Below the pieces are notes generated by a model. It was not told the origin of the DNA, ran no database searches, and saw nothing but the letters and a program-made list of their open reading frames with translations. A program made the translations under genes and the position numbers. Positions 15,140-23,421 of a stretch of 64,000 bases of DNA are shown piece after piece. Each line of letters opens with the position of its first letter. The stretch's first letter is position 1. Origin of the DNA: an uncultured Sanguibacteroides sp. GTDB taxonomy: Bacteria > Bacteroidota > Bacteroidia > Bacteroidales > Marinifilaceae. The stretch spans positions 200,868-264,867 of the forward strand of contig NZ_UQRQ01000001.1 of assembly GCF_900543425.1 (NCBI RefSeq), written 5' to 3'.

Positions 15140-18100
15140 ATGAAGATGCGTCGTGTGTTCCATATAGCCGTTTACGAGGCGAAACAACAAAGCCGGGGAT
15201 GGATGTTCTCGCTGTTCGTTGTTTTTTCTTTGATGAGTATTACTTTATGGCAATTGTTTTTGCAGGGAGACGGGTATTGTGAGAGTTGGAAGTTGGTAGC
15301 TCTTCCTTCCTCTGTACCCTTAGTAAACGCCTATCTTTTTAGTGTCGTGCAATCGTTGTTCGTGATTGTCATTATGACTGATTTTCCCCGGCGGGAGGGA
15401 ATGGGTGAAACTCTTGAACCGATATACGCCCGTCCCATGGATAATGCGGACTACACGTGGGGACGAATCGTGGGAAATATTATATTATTTTCCATTGTGA
15501 ATATGGTCGTTATGTTGGCCTGTATCTTTTTTGTTAATTTAAATAGCCTGGCCCTGCTAAATCCGTGGTATTACCTGTTTTATTTTTTCACGTTGAATAT
15601 TCCTTCCTTAATCTTTATGATGGGGTTAAGTCTTTGGTTCGTCCGGGTTGTGCGCTTTCGTTACTTGGCACTCTTGCTCTTATTCGGTTGGCTGGGCATA
15701 TCGATCGTGTGGTTACCTTATTTATGGCATGGTACATTGGATTTTTTAGCTACCGGAGTGCCTAATTTATTTTCAGACGTGACGGGACACTTGGGTTTGG
15801 AATATTATCTATTGCATCGATTGAGTTTTTTATTGTTAGGTATAGGATTTATATTTTGCAGTATAAAAGGAATGAAACGTTTACCGAGTACTAAGGGGCG
15901 TGTAGCTTTTTATACCTATGGAGGAGGAATCTTTATTTTATTGGGTATCGCGTGTGGTATTTTGCTTGAAGCCAGTTATTGGCCCGATCGGAGTGCCCGT
16001 GAGGGATATCGTGAGAGTTTCCGTGGTTACTGGAAGGGACAACTATGCCATGTGGAGCGTCATTCGATAAGAATGGAACAACGGGGAAATCGGCTTTTCA
16101 TGGAAAGTGACCTGACGTTGTGTAACCTGACAAAAGAGAAGATTAATCAACCTCTTCTTTTCCTGAACCCGGGATTACGGGTCGAAGAGATGGAAGAGGA
16201 GGGAAACCCCGTACGTTTCAAACGAGAGGGGCAGATTATTATATTGGATCGTCCGCTGTACGGGGGGGATTCCTTGCGTTTACGTATGCGTTACACGGGT
16301 AAAATCGATGAGAGTTTCACGAATTTGCAGTTATCAGATCAGGATTACGAGAATCCTTTCAATAACGATCGATTTTTTCCCACGGGACGACATAGTGCTT
16401 TCGTGGAAGATGATTACTTATTATTGACTCCCGCGTGCGGGTGGTATCCGACGGCATTAGCCCCGGTACACCCGTTTTCCCCGATGAGTACGGGGAAAGA
16501 CATGACTCTTTATCACTTGAAGGTGGTGGCTCCCCGTCAGGCCTCTCTCTTCTCCCAGGGAATACCTTCTGATCGGGGTGATACGCTGTTTTTTGCTTCT
16601 TCCGGCTATTTGCCGGGTATCTCCGTTTGTGGCGGAAAATTTAAAACGAGGCAATTGGATGTGGATAGCTTGATAAGGCTTTCCTTAAATACCATCGTGG
16701 AGCCCAAGGCTTTTTTGGAACATTTTGCCCCCATGAAAGCGAAAGATGTGAAATTATTTTTTTACAAGAATCCATTGTTCCCGTGTGGGATGAACTTTAC
16801 GGATTTAAGCTGGAGAGACGGAACGACAACTCATTTGAATTTTATAGAGACCCCGTTATCGTTTCGGATAGAATCCAATGAAGGTGGGACTCTTGGCGGG
16901 CAAATCGAGCCGGGATTCGTCTTTTTACCGGAACGGGGTTTTGGTATAGAGTTAACGAGTATTTTTAAGCAACCTTTTGGCGATGGAAAACCTATTGCTG
17001 TGGATATAGGGGAAGGACGGGTTTATATGCAGGAGGCACAAAATCCTACTTTGGAACAGTGTATTAATCTTTGGCTCTGTTTAAATGCGGACTGGATTCA
17101 GAAAATGAATAGCCATCCCTTGCTAAGGCAGAACGACTATGGGTCGGAGATAGCCAAATTCAATCCATTGTATATAGAGCCTTTACTGACGGACCGTCGT
17201 TTATCGATTTACTCGGCACAATACCCGTTTGTCAATATAATGTTAGAGAGGTTTTATATGGAGAAAGAATTTTTTGTGAAGGGAAACGGCAGATTTGGAG
17301 TCGGGGATATGAATACAGCTCGTGATTATACCCGGAATCACAGTCTTAACGAGGCCATATCGGATGAAAATATCAGTCAGACGACACGATACAACGTGGT
17401 GTTGTGGAGTTTACGCGATTTGATGGATCATATCGGGTTGAAGGTTTCCGTGGATACATTCTTTCATGTGATAGATGATATTTACCACACGCGTCAGGGA
17501 ATGATTCGTTTTGAAGATTTTTGTGAAGAACTAAAGAATCGAACGGGAGGAGATATCGAAAGTGTGTTTGAGAAATGGTTAAACGTTCGTCATAATCAAT
17601 ATTTTAAAATAAAAGATTTAATCTCTTATCGGTATCTGAATAATAGGGGTTATGGACCGGAGGGATGGGTTGAATTGGAAGGGAAGGTCAAGAATTGCGG
17701 AAAAGAGGGTGGCTTTATCGTGGTAAATGTGGCAAAGGATGGGATGACTCAACGTTATAGTTGTTACTTGAATCCCGGAGAGGCAAAATCGTTTTACATA
17801 GCCTATTATGCGAAAATGCAATTGAGCCGGGAATTGATTACCGGTATGTCTTCCAATCGTCCGAATTTGTATAGAGAATGGGAAGAAGGAAGCCGGAAAA
17901 AGTCGGAAAAATTGGAAGCGACTCATGTTTGGACCAATATAGATCCTTCCGTTTTTGATCCGGACCCGCGGGAAACGATAGTGGATAACTTGGATCCCGG
18001 TTTTTCATTTGATGATAAGGTAAACCAGACCATACTGCAAAAATGGTTCGGGGTAAAAAACAGAGAGGATTGGAATATCCGAAAAGAGGGAGAATCCGCA

Positions 18101-18514
18101 CGATTATGGAAGAGTCGTATTGGTGAGAATTACTATGGAGATTCTGTGCGGAGTTGTTATTACAAGAGTTTTGGTACGGGGAATTGTACGGCTACTTGGA
18201 AAACCCGATTGAAAGAAGCGGGAAAATATAGAATTATGGCAAAGGCCGGGTATGTACCTTTTGAAAGATTTGGTAAGTTTGATGAAGGATATTTATCCGA
18301 TATCATTCTTTACTATACGATAAAAAGCGGAGGAAAAGAGGAAAATGTTGAAGTAGAGGGAAAAGATTCGGATAGATATCCCGATTGGGTTTCTGTTGGC
18401 GAGTTCGACTTTCCGGAAGGGGAGGTTTCCGTTACTCTTTCGGATAAAGACGAAAAGGGGAGAAAAGACTTAGCGATTGTTGTCGATGCTATAAAATGGG
18501 TAAAAATAGATTGA
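15140..18514 (+). CDS. ABC-2 permease-like membrane protein fused to degenerate M1-like domain and golvesin-like C-terminus
   Basis: 1124 residues. Residues 1-280 hold about six or seven hydrophobic helices in the ABC-2 permease style, including PRREGMGETLEPIYARPMDN, typical of permeases with large extracytoplasmic domains. Residues about 300-840 resemble an M1 aminopeptidase: EGGTLGGQIEP stands where the G-x-M-E-N exopeptidase motif belongs, and GGDIESVFEKWLN is a typical M1 ending. No HEXXH zinc motif occurs anywhere, so the domain is probably inactive. Residues about 990-1124 look like a golvesin/Xly carbohydrate-binding-like fold ending VDAIKWVKI. No ABC ATPase gene is adjacent. Function unknown. 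Confidence 0.7.
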   Translation: MKMRRVFHIAVYEAKQQSRGWMFSLFVVFSLMSITLWQLFLQGDGYCESWKLVALPSSVPLVNAYLFSVVQSLFVIVIMTDFPRREGMGETLEPIYARPMDNADYTWGRIVGNIILFSIVNMVVMLACIFFVNLNSLALLNPWYYLFYFFTLNIPSLIFMMGLSLWFVRVVRFRYLALLLLFGWLGISIVWLPYLWHGTLDFLATGVPNLFSDVTGHLGLEYYLLHRLSFLLLGIGFIFCSIKGMKRLPSTKGRVAFYTYGGGIFILLGIACGILLEASYWPDRSAREGYRESFRGYWKGQLCHVERHSIRMEQRGNRLFMESDLTLCNLTKEKINQPLLFLNPGLRVEEMEEEGNPVRFKREGQIIILDRPLYGGDSLRLRMRYTGKIDESFTNLQLSDQDYENPFNNDRFFPTGRHSAFVEDDYLLLTPACGWYPTALAPVHPFSPMSTGKDMTLYHLKVVAPRQASLFSQGIPSDRGDTLFFASSGYLPGISVCGGKFKTRQLDVDSLIRLSLNTIVEPKAFLEHFAPMKAKDVKLFFYKNPLFPCGMNFTDLSWRDGTTTHLNFIETPLSFRIESNEGGTLGGQIEPGFVFLPERGFGIELTSIFKQPFGDGKPIAVDIGEGRVYMQEAQNPTLEQCINLWLCLNADWIQKMNSHPLLRQNDYGSEIAKFNPLYIEPLLTDRRLSIYSAQYPFVNIMLERFYMEKEFFVKGNGRFGVGDMNTARDYTRNHSLNEAISDENISQTTRYNVVLWSLRDLMDHIGLKVSVDTFFHVIDDIYHTRQGMIRFEDFCEELKNRTGGDIESVFEKWLNVRHNQYFKIKDLISYRYLNNRGYGPEGWVELEGKVKNCGKEGGFIVVNVAKDGMTQRYSCYLNPGEAKSFYIAYYAKMQLSRELITGMSSNRPNLYREWEEGSRKKSEKLEATHVWTNIDPSVFDPDPRETIVDNLDPGFSFDDKVNQTILQKWFGVKNREDWNIRKEGESARLWKSRIGENYYGDSVRSCYYKSFGTGNCTATWKTRLKEAGKYRIMAKAGYVPFERFGKFDEGYLSDIILYYTIKSGGKEENVEVEGKDSDRYPDWVSVGEFDFPEGEVSVTLSDKDEKGRKDLAIVVDAIKWVKID

Positions 18515-18750
18515 AAAAAGAGATCAGGGAGATGGATGATAGTAGAGAGGGAAGATAAAATAGAACTCTGTTTTTCGCAATGGATCTTTTTTCCGGACGT
18601 GAATGGCAGAGTACTCTTTTTATCGAATGAATAACTTTTTGAAGTACTTACCGGACACCCCAGACTATCCTAAGACGATCTCATCCCGATCGAATAGCAT
18701 GGTAGAGCCTGGTAGGAGGGCTTTTTTGGTATAAAAATTTAAAATAAAAA
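18515..18750. other. Non-coding stretch with no recognised feature
   Basis: Between the large membrane protein gene and the tRNA-Gly(CCC) promoter I see no convincing gene, RNA or hairpin with a T-run. Confidence 0.5.
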
Positions 18751-18781
18751 TTTGCGGGTTGGAATTAATTATATACCTTTG
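18751..18781 (+). promoter_or_regulatory. Promoter of the tRNA-Gly(CCC) locus
   Basis: TTTG at 18751-18754 and TACCTTTG at 18774-18781 are exactly 19 bp apart and match both consensus elements. Transcription would start near 18786, upstream of the half-tRNA copy. No second promoter is visible between the half copy and the full tRNA. Confidence 0.7.
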
Positions 18782-18800
18782 TCCTGTTCTTAAAATAAGT

Positions 18801-18905
18801 ACGAAAGTAGCTCAGTTGGTAGAGCACAACCTTCCCCTGAAAGCGAAGCGTGTAGACGCAACCTTGGGGAGGTTTGAAGAAGCCAACATGTTGTTTGATA
18901 ATTAT
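18801..18905 (+). other. tRNA-Gly(CCC) leader: 5' half-tRNA copy plus inverted anticodon arm
   Basis: 18801-18836 copies nucleotides 1-36 of the tRNA at 18906 (only position 1 differs, A for G), stopping right after the anticodon CCC. The spacer 18837-18905 shares GCGAAGCGT, CAACCTTGG and GAGGTTTGAAGA with the spacer at the GCC locus. On the minus strand it reads AAACC-TCCCCAA-GGTTG, an anticodon-arm-like hairpin with anticodon CCC. AACCTTCCC of the half copy can pair with GGGGAGGTT of the spacer. The repeat period is 105 nt. The function is unknown. Confidence 0.75.
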
Positions 18906-18978
18906 GCGAAAGTAGCTCAGTTGGTAGAGCACAACCTTCCCAAGGTTGGGGTCGCGGGTTCGAGTCCCGTTTTTCGCT
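18906..18978 (+). tRNA. tRNA-Gly (CCC)
   Basis: 73 nt with discriminator T. Acceptor GCGAAAG/TTTTCGC (last pair G.U), D arm GCTC/GAGC, anticodon arm CAACC-TTCCCAA-GGTTG, T arm GCGGG/CCCGT. It decodes GGG. CCA is not encoded. It differs from the GCC tRNA at few positions, so the two are paralogues. Confidence 0.95.
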
Positions 18979-18988
18979 CTGAGGGATA

Positions 18989-19018
18989 AGCGGTGATGTT
19001 CTATCACCGCTTTTTTTT
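18989..19018 (+). terminator. Terminator of the tRNA-Gly(CCC) locus
   Basis: Perfect hairpin AGCGGTGAT, loop GTTCT, ATCACCGCT, followed by a run of T, 10 bp after the tRNA. Confidence 0.85.
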
Positions 19019-19218
19019 GTATAAAACCGGGGTAATGAAATCAGTAAAATTTGTTTTGTCTTGTTATGTAGTAGGTTATGAGAATAATAAATTAATAAAT
19101 GCGGGAAAGAATTGCTTTTGGGAAAAAATAAAATTATTTTTGGAGAAGTTGGTGTAATGGATTAACCCGGTAAAAATCCAGTGAGCCTATGTTGTAAAAA
19201 TCCAAAATATAAAGTGAT

Positions 19219-22200
19219 ATGACCGACCAAAAGAATACTGCAAAGAATAAAGGTAAAGAAACGAATCCAGAAGATGAATTTAAGTTCAAGAGTATCCGGA
19301 TAAGTAATCGTAATGTTATCGATTATGCCGGGCATAAGCGTTACCGTACGGTCTATCGTTTGAATGAAGTAGAGACATTTTATATCGATATGGAATGGAT
19401 AAACAAACGGTATGACGAAACTCCGTGGAATGCTTCGGTTATTGTCGGTTTATTCTTTGTAGATGGGGATAATCCTGTTTTAGTGGCCAAGAAAGAGGAC
19501 GTAGTGGTTATTCCTAAAGATATGAGTGTTTTTAGCCATCATATTGCGTTTGCTTTAGCGGATTTGAATGGATTTACTTTCCGGGAAGGAGTATACCGGA
19601 TACAGGTGGTAGTCAATGGTATGGCAGCGTTATCGGATGAGATTCATTTGTTGGAGGCTCGTGCCGATGTAGCGGATTATTTTAAAGTTGTCGATGCCGG
19701 ATTTGATAAATGTTGTGAGGAAGATCCCAACACGGAGCGTCCGCACTCTTTTCGTATGTTGAACGGGAATAACCTGAAAGATGTACGTTTTTATCTTGTG
19801 GCGGAGAATCGATTGCAAAAAGAGTGGACTTACGAATTTCTCGTTAACATTATGGATCATAACGGAATGCCGAAAGCGACCCGGGTGGTGAAAGGAAAGT
19901 ATTATGTGTCCGATTCAAAGGGGAAACGATTGCTCTGCTTTGCCGTGGATTTGGGAGGAAATCTGGAGCATTTTTGGGAAATAGGAAGTTATACGGTGGA
20001 GTTGCTTTGTTTTGATCAAGTCGTGCTTGTATTGGATTTGGAAATAGGAACGGAAGACGTACCGTATCGTTTTGACGAAGAGATCGCATCCCAGGAGCGA
20101 GTCGAAACGAATCATCCGGAACGTGACGAAAAAATAACGGATAAAGAAGATGCTTTGGAGCAACTGTATCAGTTGGTGGGATTAAGGAACGTGAAAGAGG
20201 AGATTACCCGTGTGAGCGAATTGGTCGAGTTTGTAAAAATGAGACAGGAAAATGGATTTGATGATGTGTTTCCTCCTATGAATATGTTGTTTATGGGAAA
20301 TCCGGGAACAGGAAAGAGTACAGTAGCTCGACTTGTGGGAAAAATATTTTATAAAGAAGGCATATTAAGTAATGGGAAACTTCATCGCTATCGTCGGGAG
20401 CATTTAACGAGTCCCGGTCAGGCGGTAGAAGAAGAATTGATTCGGGAGGCCTTGTCCAAGAGCGAAGGCGGTATATTATTGATAGAAGATGCGGATGAGC
20501 TGTATCCGACAAATAGCCCGAACGATCCGGCTATTCGGATATGGAATATATTATTGAACATTCTGGACAATGAATCTCCTCGTGTATTGGTTATATTGGC
20601 CGGCAGCAAGAATGAATTATTGGCTATAGCGGAGGGTATTCCGGAAATGAAACGTTGTTTCCCCACTCAATTGATTTTTGAAGATTATTCTCCGGAAGAG
20701 CTTATGGAGATCACGCGTCGGATGCTAACCTTACGTCAGTATAAATTTACTTCAAAAGCAGAAGAAAAATTTGCCAAGCTTTTAAAAGATTATTGTACAC
20801 TTAAAAATGACGGATTTGAAAACGGGCATTTTATAGAAGATCGCTTGGATTCGGCCGCTTCTAAATTGGCTAAGCGTTTGATGGCTAATCATTCCGGTAG
20901 TTACACGAAAGAAGAGATGATGTTGATCCGGGAAGAGGATATCGATGCCTGCGAGCAACCGAGCCCCGAAGAATCATTGAAGAAGTTGAATGAGATGATT
21001 GGGTCTAATGAGTTGAAAAGCAGTATAATTAACTATATAAATTATGTCTATTTTATCCGGGAAAGACAACGACACGGGTTTACGGATATTCTTCCTCCGT
21101 TGAATATGGTTTTTATGGGTAATCCCGGTACCGGAAAAATTACGGTCGCCCGAATGTTAGGGGAGATTTTTAATACCGCAGGAGTGTTGGAAAGTTCTGT
21201 GGTGACGGTAAGAACTCGTGGAGAATTGATAGGAGACGGAAGTGTATCTCCTCAACAAATGGCATTCTATGTTTATGAACAGGCCCGAGGTGGAATTCTT
21301 TATCTTGAGAATGCCCATACTCTTTTTCAGGAGGTCACGGGTATGACGGCTTTGGGAATGATTTTAAATCAGTTGTCCGAAACAGAAAGCGGTGATACTG
21401 TTGTAGTATTGGGAGGAGATACCGAAGAGATGGAAAAGATCCTGGCCGCTAATCCTAAATTGAAATTGCTTTTCCCATACTCTTTCTATTTTGAAGATTA
21501 CACGCCTGAAGAGTTATTGGATATTGCCGTTCAGAAAGTGAAAGAAAAAAATTATACTTTACATCCTAAAGCCAAAGAGGCTTTTAAGCTTTTGGTTTCT
21601 AAGGTATGTAATGAACACGATAAACATTTTGGAAATGCTCTTTTCGTGGAAAAAATGGTCGATCAGGCCATTCGGAATCTTTCCGCACGAACGATGAAGA
21701 TCCGGAAAGAACGTGAGTTAACCCGGAAGGAGGTTACTACTCTGATGGCTGTAGATATTCCCGATATAACTTCTCAATTGCCCAATTCATGTAAGGACCG
21801 GTTTGATGAAAAAGAGATTGCGGCAGCCTTGAAAGATTTGGATCATATGGTCGGTCAGGTCAAATTAAAAAAGCAAATTCACGATTTTGTGGATTTGGCT
21901 CGACACTACAACCAACAAGGGATAAAATTAAATACCCGTCTCTCTTTACAATGGTGCTTTACGGGTAATTCCGGCATGGGCAAGGGAACGGTAGCTCGAA
22001 TCATTGCCCGTCTTTATAAGGCTATGGGAATTATCGACAAAGGGGAGGTCAAGCGTTTTCGGGTAGAAAAGTTGATCGGACAGACGGAGGAGGAGGCTAT
22101 GCAGAACATTGGCAACGCATTGCTTCAGTCGAAAGGTGGGCTTTTCTTCTTCGATGAAGATTCCAGCCGTCTGAATGATATTCCGGGACTGAAAGAGAGG

Positions 22201-22668
22201 GTACGTGCCATATTGGTAAATCAGTTGGCGGAAAAACCCGGAGCTTACACGATTATATATGCAAAACAAAATCCTCCGCGAGTCATGTTGAACGATGATG
22301 TTGAAAAAGTTTCCGATATGATTAATGTTTTGGTGTTTGAAGATTACACGAAAGAGGAGTTGTTGGAAATTTTGAAGCGGGACTTGGCTACCGAAAAATC
22401 CAGAATGACCCGTACGGCTCAACGGCAAATAATATCTTTCATATCTCATTTGGTTGACAACAAGAAAAAGAATCACGCCAGCGCTCGCCTGATTAAATTG
22501 GTAGCGGAGATGATGATGCGAAATCGGACTCAGCGGGTAGCTAAAACCGGTGTTAAAGAGAACAAAAGTAAAATGTATTCGATTACAAAACAGGACGTGG
22601 AACAATTCACTCCCGAATTCCTTGCCAGTATGGTCAGGGAACGAAACACGATCGGGTATAAGATGTAA
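19219..22668 (+). CDS. CbxX/CfqX-type protein with three AAA+ modules
   Basis: 1149 residues. An N-terminal beta-rich region (about 1-290) of unknown fold is followed by three tandem AAA+ modules of the CbxX/SpoVK type. The Walker A motifs are GNPGTGKST (from residue 360), GNPGTGKIT (634) and GNSGMGKGT (916). The Walker B regions differ: LLIEDADEL in module 1 (acidic pair swapped to E-D), LYLENAHTL in module 2 (E-N, probably unable to hydrolyse) and FFFDEDSSRL in module 3 (canonical D-E). Each module ends with a FEDY-T/S-x-EEL helix. The family remodels protein complexes (Rubisco activase CbxX is an example); the target here is unknown. No signal peptide. Confidence 0.85.
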   Translation: MTDQKNTAKNKGKETNPEDEFKFKSIRISNRNVIDYAGHKRYRTVYRLNEVETFYIDMEWINKRYDETPWNASVIVGLFFVDGDNPVLVAKKEDVVVIPKDMSVFSHHIAFALADLNGFTFREGVYRIQVVVNGMAALSDEIHLLEARADVADYFKVVDAGFDKCCEEDPNTERPHSFRMLNGNNLKDVRFYLVAENRLQKEWTYEFLVNIMDHNGMPKATRVVKGKYYVSDSKGKRLLCFAVDLGGNLEHFWEIGSYTVELLCFDQVVLVLDLEIGTEDVPYRFDEEIASQERVETNHPERDEKITDKEDALEQLYQLVGLRNVKEEITRVSELVEFVKMRQENGFDDVFPPMNMLFMGNPGTGKSTVARLVGKIFYKEGILSNGKLHRYRREHLTSPGQAVEEELIREALSKSEGGILLIEDADELYPTNSPNDPAIRIWNILLNILDNESPRVLVILAGSKNELLAIAEGIPEMKRCFPTQLIFEDYSPEELMEITRRMLTLRQYKFTSKAEEKFAKLLKDYCTLKNDGFENGHFIEDRLDSAASKLAKRLMANHSGSYTKEEMMLIREEDIDACEQPSPEESLKKLNEMIGSNELKSSIINYINYVYFIRERQRHGFTDILPPLNMVFMGNPGTGKITVARMLGEIFNTAGVLESSVVTVRTRGELIGDGSVSPQQMAFYVYEQARGGILYLENAHTLFQEVTGMTALGMILNQLSETESGDTVVVLGGDTEEMEKILAANPKLKLLFPYSFYFEDYTPEELLDIAVQKVKEKNYTLHPKAKEAFKLLVSKVCNEHDKHFGNALFVEKMVDQAIRNLSARTMKIRKERELTRKEVTTLMAVDIPDITSQLPNSCKDRFDEKEIAAALKDLDHMVGQVKLKKQIHDFVDLARHYNQQGIKLNTRLSLQWCFTGNSGMGKGTVARIIARLYKAMGIIDKGEVKRFRVEKLIGQTEEEAMQNIGNALLQSKGGLFFFDEDSSRLNDIPGLKERVRAILVNQLAEKPGAYTIIYAKQNPPRVMLNDDVEKVSDMINVLVFEDYTKEELLEILKRDLATEKSRMTRTAQRQIISFISHLVDNKKKNHASARLIKLVAEMMMRNRTQRVAKTGVKENKSKMYSITKQDVEQFTPEFLASMVRERNTIGYKM

Positions 22669-22718
22669 GTTCAGATGATAGAAGGAATAAAAACGAATTG
22701 TTGCGTAAAGGTTGAGTC

Positions 22719-23210
22719 ATGATAGAGACGGAGCGATTAGAGTTGATACCTTTACGTCACGAATACCTGCGATTGTGGGTTGAAAATATTTCTGAATTAG
22801 AAAAGAAACTTGTTTGTTTCTACAAGGCAGAACCGATAGAGGGTCTTTTTCTTGACATCGTGAAAGGTCAACTTGAAAAAACCGTAAAGGATTCTAAGCA
22901 TTATTATTGGCATAGCTTCTGGTTTTTGATCCGAAAAAGCGATAGAATTGTCGTCGGTTCCGCTGATTTCAAAGGTCTACCCAATAGCGACGGAGAAGTT
23001 GAAATAGGTTATGGATTAGGGAAAAAGTATGAACATAACGGTTATATGACGGAAGCCGTTATGGCAATGTGTCATTGGGCATTACGACAAGACGGAGTTA
23101 CAAGAGTGATTGCAGAAACGGAATTGGAGGGGACTGCTTCGCAGAAAATATTAGAACGTTGCGGTTTTGTGAAATACAGACAAGGAAACACTCTCTGGTG
23201 GAGGTTATAA
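22719..23210 (+). CDS. GNAT family N-acetyltransferase (RimJ/RimL-like)
   Basis: 163 residues. It begins METERLELIPLR after its own initial residues (MIETERLELIPL), the usual opening of RimJ/RimL-type acetyltransferases. VEIGYGLGKKYEHNGYMTEAV contains the acetyl-CoA-binding loop, broken here as GYGLGKKYEHNGYM. IAETELEGTASQKILERCGF is the conserved C-terminal motif. It may acetylate a protein N-terminus or a small molecule. It starts 50 bp after the AAA+ gene on the same strand, so co-transcription is possible. Confidence 0.85.
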   Translation: MIETERLELIPLRHEYLRLWVENISELEKKLVCFYKAEPIEGLFLDIVKGQLEKTVKDSKHYYWHSFWFLIRKSDRIVVGSADFKGLPNSDGEVEIGYGLGKKYEHNGYMTEAVMAMCHWALRQDGVTRVIAETELEGTASQKILERCGFVKYRQGNTLWWRL

Positions 23211-23421
23211 AATACTTGTCGGTACGGAGTGTCTTCTATGAAGTTTTTGGAGTGGGAATCGAGATATCATCCGATTATTGTAGGATGTATTTATCGGTAT
23301 TTTTGTCATTCCGTTAATTCTGTTTTATTTTATGTTCAAATCCTGTTTTTAGAGAAAGATCCCTCGTTTTTTATTATATTCGCGGGTGAAACGTGGAATT
23401 CAAAATAAACAGATATAACGC

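Noticed and set aside
18759..18989. Open frames on both strands across the tRNA-Gly(CCC) locus
   Set aside because: They cover tRNA sequence and its leader and disappear once the tRNA and structured spacer are recognised.
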